From positions 1,364,001 to 1,428,000 of the forward strand of contig JACJZV010000001.1 in the NCBI GenBank assembly GCA_020635395.1: DNA of 64,000 bases, in the 5' to 3' direction. The translations under genes were made by a program, and so were the position numbers. Of this stretch, positions 61,401 to 64,000 are shown piece by piece; position 1 is the first letter of the stretch; each line of letters starts with the position of its first letter. Source of the stretch: Flavobacteriales bacterium. GTDB lineage: Bacteria; Bacteroidota; Bacteroidia; NS11-12g; UBA9320. The notes under the pieces were generated by a model, which saw only the letters and a list, made by a program, of their open reading frames with translations, did not search any database and was not told the DNA's origin.

Positions 61401-62244
61401 TGTTGACAAAAATGGTGTCTTTAAATGTATTGGCTCCTGTAATGGATAGTTCTATGGGGTGGTTGTTAAGCTTTGCGTATCCGGTATTGGCAATCAGCAC
61501 TTTTATGCTGTCAGTCGGGGTCATGGATATGGCCAACTCGCCCAAACAGTATATGTTTTGAACGGAAGCGGATTTAGCAACCCGTTGATGCGAAATACGA
61601 ATACACGGTTTTCTTACCTGACTGTTGTTGGTGGTATCTGGTGCATTGCCAATGTAGTAGATAAACTTGGTTTCGTTGTTTGATACAAATCCCGGAAAAG
61701 AAGCCCCACTTTCGTAGGCCCAATAGGGCATATCATCGACACTTTGTTTGGCCGTTTGATAAAATTCAACCATAATTTTCAAGTTTTTGCCTTTGGTGGT
61801 ATCATACACCAAATACTTTAGCATCGGAAACTTTTTAAAACCCGGTTCGGCAGAAATTACATGGTTTGTGGTGCTGTCAAACGTTTTAATCATTCCGGTT
61901 TTCGCCACCTCCGCCGACCAATTTTTGATATTTCCAACACCCCAATCAGCACTGTCGGTTAGGCCAACATACATCTTAAATCGAGGATTGCCCAAATATG
62001 TTCCAAGTCCGATTTTGTAAAATTCAATCATTCTAATGGTGTCGCCATGTCGCAAATCGCCGAGTGTATTTCTTGGGTAAATATAGGCGTGCCGGCTATA
62101 GGCTATTTGTGTGTCGGAATTTCCAACCATGGGGCCAAATGCGTTACTCGCAAATGACAAATATCCAACGGTGGTTTGCTGAGCAAACACTGGAGCAAAT
62201 TGCACTATAACCGAACAAATTATGAGGGTAATAATTTTTTTCAT
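58489..62244 (-). CDS. Very large secreted protein with CARDB-like repeats and T9SS domain
   Basis: 1,251 residues. Signal peptide (MKKIITLIICSVIVQFAPVFAQ) then a long beta-rich body. An early lectin-like region (about 25-230) is followed by at least six repeats of 90-110 residues, each with a D-(I/V)-x-V or S-x-x-x-P-x-x-x-x-V opening and a central N-x-G-x-x-x-x-D strand pattern, as in CARDB-type adhesin repeats. A T9SS type A sorting domain begins at IYPNPSVGT. Probable cell-surface adhesin; no enzymatic domain recognised. Confidence 0.75.
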   Translation of the reverse strand: MKKIITLIICSVIVQFAPVFAQQTTVGYLSFASNAFGPMVGNSDTQIAYSRHAYIYPRNTLGDLRHGDTIRMIEFYKIGLGTYLGNPRFKMYVGLTDSADWGVGNIKNWSAEVAKTGMIKTFDSTTNHVISAEPGFKKFPMLKYLVYDTTKGKNLKIMVEFYQTAKQSVDDMPYWAYESGASFPGFVSNNETKFIYYIGNAPDTTNNSQVRKPCIRISHQRVAKSASVQNIYCLGELAISMTPTDSIKVLIANTGYAKLNNHPIELSITGANTFKDTIFVNNLAPLEERFIYFTHYRPKNLGKDSIQVMSLSDNYPLDDTSFNQRRITANVLSHNNPYVTNTPGGIGFNGSTGDFVAKFYTDTNYINQIKIGFASTALPFKLAVWNEDSTGGPGNLIYQSDTLYTNGSQYILPIFPKIKVTNGYYVGIRQLGNSNVAFLFEYEVPVRPSTFYFTAPSGNTDWVPFSPGFNYNFDIQPRIQLANDVGVWAIHNPIPNDTLELAIDSIIPAATIINYGVNDQKVPFKVVCEARNKSGSLIYQSIKYIQLDADDTLLVHFDKGISQTNYGNLELLVYTELAGDKATENDSLRSNFSIFINYDIQVESFFSPTEGQRVELGKKEFQPVVRMVNFGAKKQSNIKVTSRVRQGTKIAAEQTQTISLDGVGSLILAFDSVAIPFSGNVILEVFCWNHIDSFRINDTLRLNLQVIRSNDLAVKSIETPKNGSVYLRKATFKPYVFYRNEGLADQDSAKILCHIKNWKGEIIYSDAITTSIGKLSSKQALFKTFTCPDSAQTLLFTVYTKLKGDQDSTNDRMSSTFYIRSSTDLKLLKNLSPVVDSTYFVNSSIPLSAVVKNIGNSTINSGTFIYWQIRNENNTIIHFDSVAATKTLAFNENDTTFTALNFATTNIGKYGLLTYLKYTGDVEKSNDSLYSHFFVNHRHSIGIDSVFNPAKNRTFRLNLDTVKLNFSAKNIGIHSIESPVYADIKINKNGVEVYSYSDSFSNLAPTKVQLITGHYFIPKTTGLYEATFKISNSEDAFINDNEVVIPFYVTLDNDVAPVAFVYPQIDSNVVMNKTYQPKLEVQNIGSKKQDIDFSVTYEIFAGTSLVYSSNKSITLDSAEIKTLAFDSSFIPTSVGLYTMRAISRLATDQVVLNDTLVGQFNVLDKSSISPILAQKLHIYPNPSVGTIHISSEEYPINSVHISDVLGREVRFEPLYISEKFQTISVQNNSPKVYFVEIVFEQGSTIQKIIIE

Positions 62245-62451
62245 TAGTCAAAAGTAGGATTTAGTTAGCGTTTAATTTTCATTTGATTAAAAGATATGAT
62301 TATGTTTTTACTAAAACGGCATAAAGGCGGCTTCATGCCTTAAATAAAAAATGGAGAGTATATAAACCAATATACCACTACCACGATATTACTCCGTTCA
62401 AATTTGCAAACAAATAACCACACATTCATATCAAAAAGATAGAATAGTTGA

Positions 62452-62459
62452 TACCTTTG
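62452..62459 (+). promoter_or_regulatory. -7 element upstream of serC
   Basis: TACCTTTG matches TAnnTTTG, 16 bases before the serC ATG, implying a short leader. A good -33 partner is not evident. Confidence 0.4.
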
Positions 62460-62475
62460 TCGCAAATTTTAAGCA

Positions 62476-63528
62476 ATGTCTAAGATTCATAATTTTTCTG
62501 CTGGCCCGGCCGTATTGCCCCAAGTGGCCATAGATGCGGCGGCCAAAGCTATTCATAATTTTGCCAACACTGGTTTATCCATTTTAGAGGTTTCTCATCG
62601 TGGAAAAGAATATGTAGCCGTGATGGATGAGGCTCGTAGCTTGGTAAAAAAACTGCTTAATTTGGGCGATGAATATGAGGTTTTATACCTTCAGGGCGGT
62701 GCCAGTCTTCAATTTTTGATGGTGGCCTACAATCTTTTAAACAAAAAAGGAGGATATATTGATACCGGAACCTGGGCTTCAAATGCCATAAAAGAGGCAA
62801 AACTATTAGGCGAGGTAGATGTGTTGGCCAGTAGTAAAGATAAGAATTATACCTATATACCAAAAAACTTCACAGTTCCTTCGGATATTGATTATCTGCA
62901 CTTTACAAGCAATAATACCATATACGGAAGCCAGTTTCATGATTTTCCTAAAACGGATAGTTTGTTGGTTTGCGATATGAGTTCGGATATGTTTAGCCGA
63001 AAAATAGACGCATCAAAATTTGATTTGATTTATGCCGGAGCTCAGAAAAATCTTGGGCCTGCCGGAGCAACTTTGGTTGTAATAAAGAAAGAAATTTTGG
63101 GTAAGGTGAGTCGTCAAATACCGAGTATGCTCAGTTATCAAGTGCATATAGATAAAGAATCCATGTTCAATACTCCACCAGCATTTGCGGTATATGTGGT
63201 GTTACAAACTCTAAAATGGATTGAGCAGTTGGGTATCGATACTATTGAAAATAGAAACAGACAAAAGGCGGAATTGCTTTATAATGAAGTGGACAGAAAC
63301 CCCAATTTCGTTGGACCTGTGGCCAAAGACGATAGAAGTTTTATGAACCCTGTTTTTCTTCTCGCCGATGAGAGCAAAACCGATGCATTTATGGCAGCCT
63401 GCAAAGAGGCGAATATTAGCGGCATTAAGGGACATCGCTCTGTGGGTGGGTTTAGAGCGTCAATGTATAATGCATTAGAGTTAGATAGTGTTCAGGCTTT
63501 GGTTAATGTGATGCAAACGTTTAATTAA
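62476..63528 (+). CDS. serC: Phosphoserine aminotransferase
   Basis: 350 residues. PLP enzyme converting 3-phosphohydroxypyruvate to phosphoserine. NFSAGPAVLP at the start, LQGGASLQFLMV, the PLP-lysine region YAGAQKNLGPAG, and a C-terminal GHRSVGGFRASMYNA with substrate-binding arginines. Complete. serA follows eight bases after its stop codon, so serC-serA form an operon for serine synthesis. Confidence 0.95.
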   Translation: MSKIHNFSAGPAVLPQVAIDAAAKAIHNFANTGLSILEVSHRGKEYVAVMDEARSLVKKLLNLGDEYEVLYLQGGASLQFLMVAYNLLNKKGGYIDTGTWASNAIKEAKLLGEVDVLASSKDKNYTYIPKNFTVPSDIDYLHFTSNNTIYGSQFHDFPKTDSLLVCDMSSDMFSRKIDASKFDLIYAGAQKNLGPAGATLVVIKKEILGKVSRQIPSMLSYQVHIDKESMFNTPPAFAVYVVLQTLKWIEQLGIDTIENRNRQKAELLYNEVDRNPNFVGPVAKDDRSFMNPVFLLADESKTDAFMAACKEANISGIKGHRSVGGFRASMYNALELDSVQALVNVMQTFN

Positions 63529-63536
63529 TAGTTAAA

Positions 63537-64000
63537 ATGAAGATATTAGCAAACGATGGCATTGATGCCACAGGGAAGGAATTGTTGGAAAAAGCTGGTT
63601 TTGAAGTATATACCGCAAACATTGCACAAGCAGATTTATTAACAAAACTAAACGATTATGATGCCATTTTGGTGCGAAGTGCAACTAAAGTTAGAAAAGA
63701 ACTAATCGATGCTTCTCCAAATTTGAAACTTATTGGTAGAGGTGGAGTTGGAATGGACAACATTGATGTAGAATATGCAAAATCAAAAGGTATTGAAGTG
63801 ATCAATACTCCCGCCGCATCCAGCAACAGCGTGGCTGAGTTGGTTTTTGCCCATTTGCTTTCGGCCAATAGATTTTTGAATAAAACCAATTGCGAAATGC
63901 ACTCGCTGGAATTTTCCAGATTTAAAGAATTGAAAAACGAATGCTCAAAAGGCACCGAACTTTTTGGTAAAACTATTGGCATCATTGGACTTGGAAGAAT
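63537..64000 (+). CDS. serA: D-3-phosphoglycerate dehydrogenase, 3' end outside window
   Basis: About 155 residues visible from ATG 63537, then cut by the window end. MKILANDGIDATGKELL start, ILVRSATKV, LIGRGGVGMDNIDVEYAK and INTPAASSNSVAEL are typical substrate-domain motifs; the Rossmann GxGxxG (TIGIIGLGR) begins just before the edge. It oxidises 3-phosphoglycerate, the first step of serine synthesis, feeding SerC. Whether an ACT domain follows cannot be seen. Confidence 0.93.
   Translation, partial: MKILANDGIDATGKELLEKAGFEVYTANIAQADLLTKLNDYDAILVRSATKVRKELIDASPNLKLIGRGGVGMDNIDVEYAKSKGIEVINTPAASSNSVAELVFAHLLSANRFLNKTNCEMHSLEFSRFKELKNECSKGTELFGKTIGIIGLGR

Overview
The window is about 64 kb of chromosome from a member of the Bacteroidota. 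Five features point there. Seven secreted proteins end in a type A C-terminal sorting domain of the type IX secretion system (T9SS), each with a Y/F-P-N-P motif, and the T9SS regulator porX is present. LpxC is fused to FabZ. Several promoters match the Bacteroidota -7 element TAnnTTTG. The base composition is moderately AT-rich, and Shine-Dalgarno sequences are weak or absent. I could not place the organism below phylum; it looks environmental rather than gut-associated.

Layout. 0-1.7 kb: an MbnP/MbnH-like pair (copper-binding protein and di-haem peroxidase), cut by the window start. 1.8-5.8 kb: a sulfide/persulfide detoxification set (ArsR-type repressor, TauE/SafE exporter, sulfide:quinone oxidoreductase, CstB-like dioxygenase-rhodanese) with two related operators. 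6-29.7 kb: mostly housekeeping and secreted genes, including a thioesterase, a nitronate monooxygenase-like enzyme, Sua5, an NtrC-type regulator, RNase P RNA, glmM, trxB, queA, mscS, a heptose kinase and an aspartate aminotransferase. 29.7-35 kb: an accessory patch bounded by two copies of the 5' end of the aminotransferase gene. It carries a small endonuclease V and several unknown genes. 35-47.5 kb: clpB, the lipid A block lpxD-lpxC/fabZ-lpxA, an ABC ATPase, an HD phosphohydrolase, tmk, porX, tsaE and a secreted M28 peptidase.

47.5-57.2 kb is an accessory island next to the 3' end of tRNA-Glu. It holds a complete IS3-family element, a five-gene operon of unknown function on the minus strand, a serine-recombinase remnant and a type VI-B CRISPR-Cas13b locus. 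That locus has cas13b with both HEPN motifs, broken by a +1 frameshift near 53,545. An overlapping small membrane protein gene sits where csx28 usually does. An array of eight 36-bp repeats follows. No cas1 or cas2 is visible, which is usual for VI-B.

57.2-64 kb: tRNA-Glu, gap, a very large T9SS-exported protein, serC and the start of serA.

The most interesting region is the VI-B locus: an RNA-targeting system whose effector is split in this sequence, whose accessory protein has no histidine at all and so no HEPN catalytic motif, and which sits among signs of recombination.
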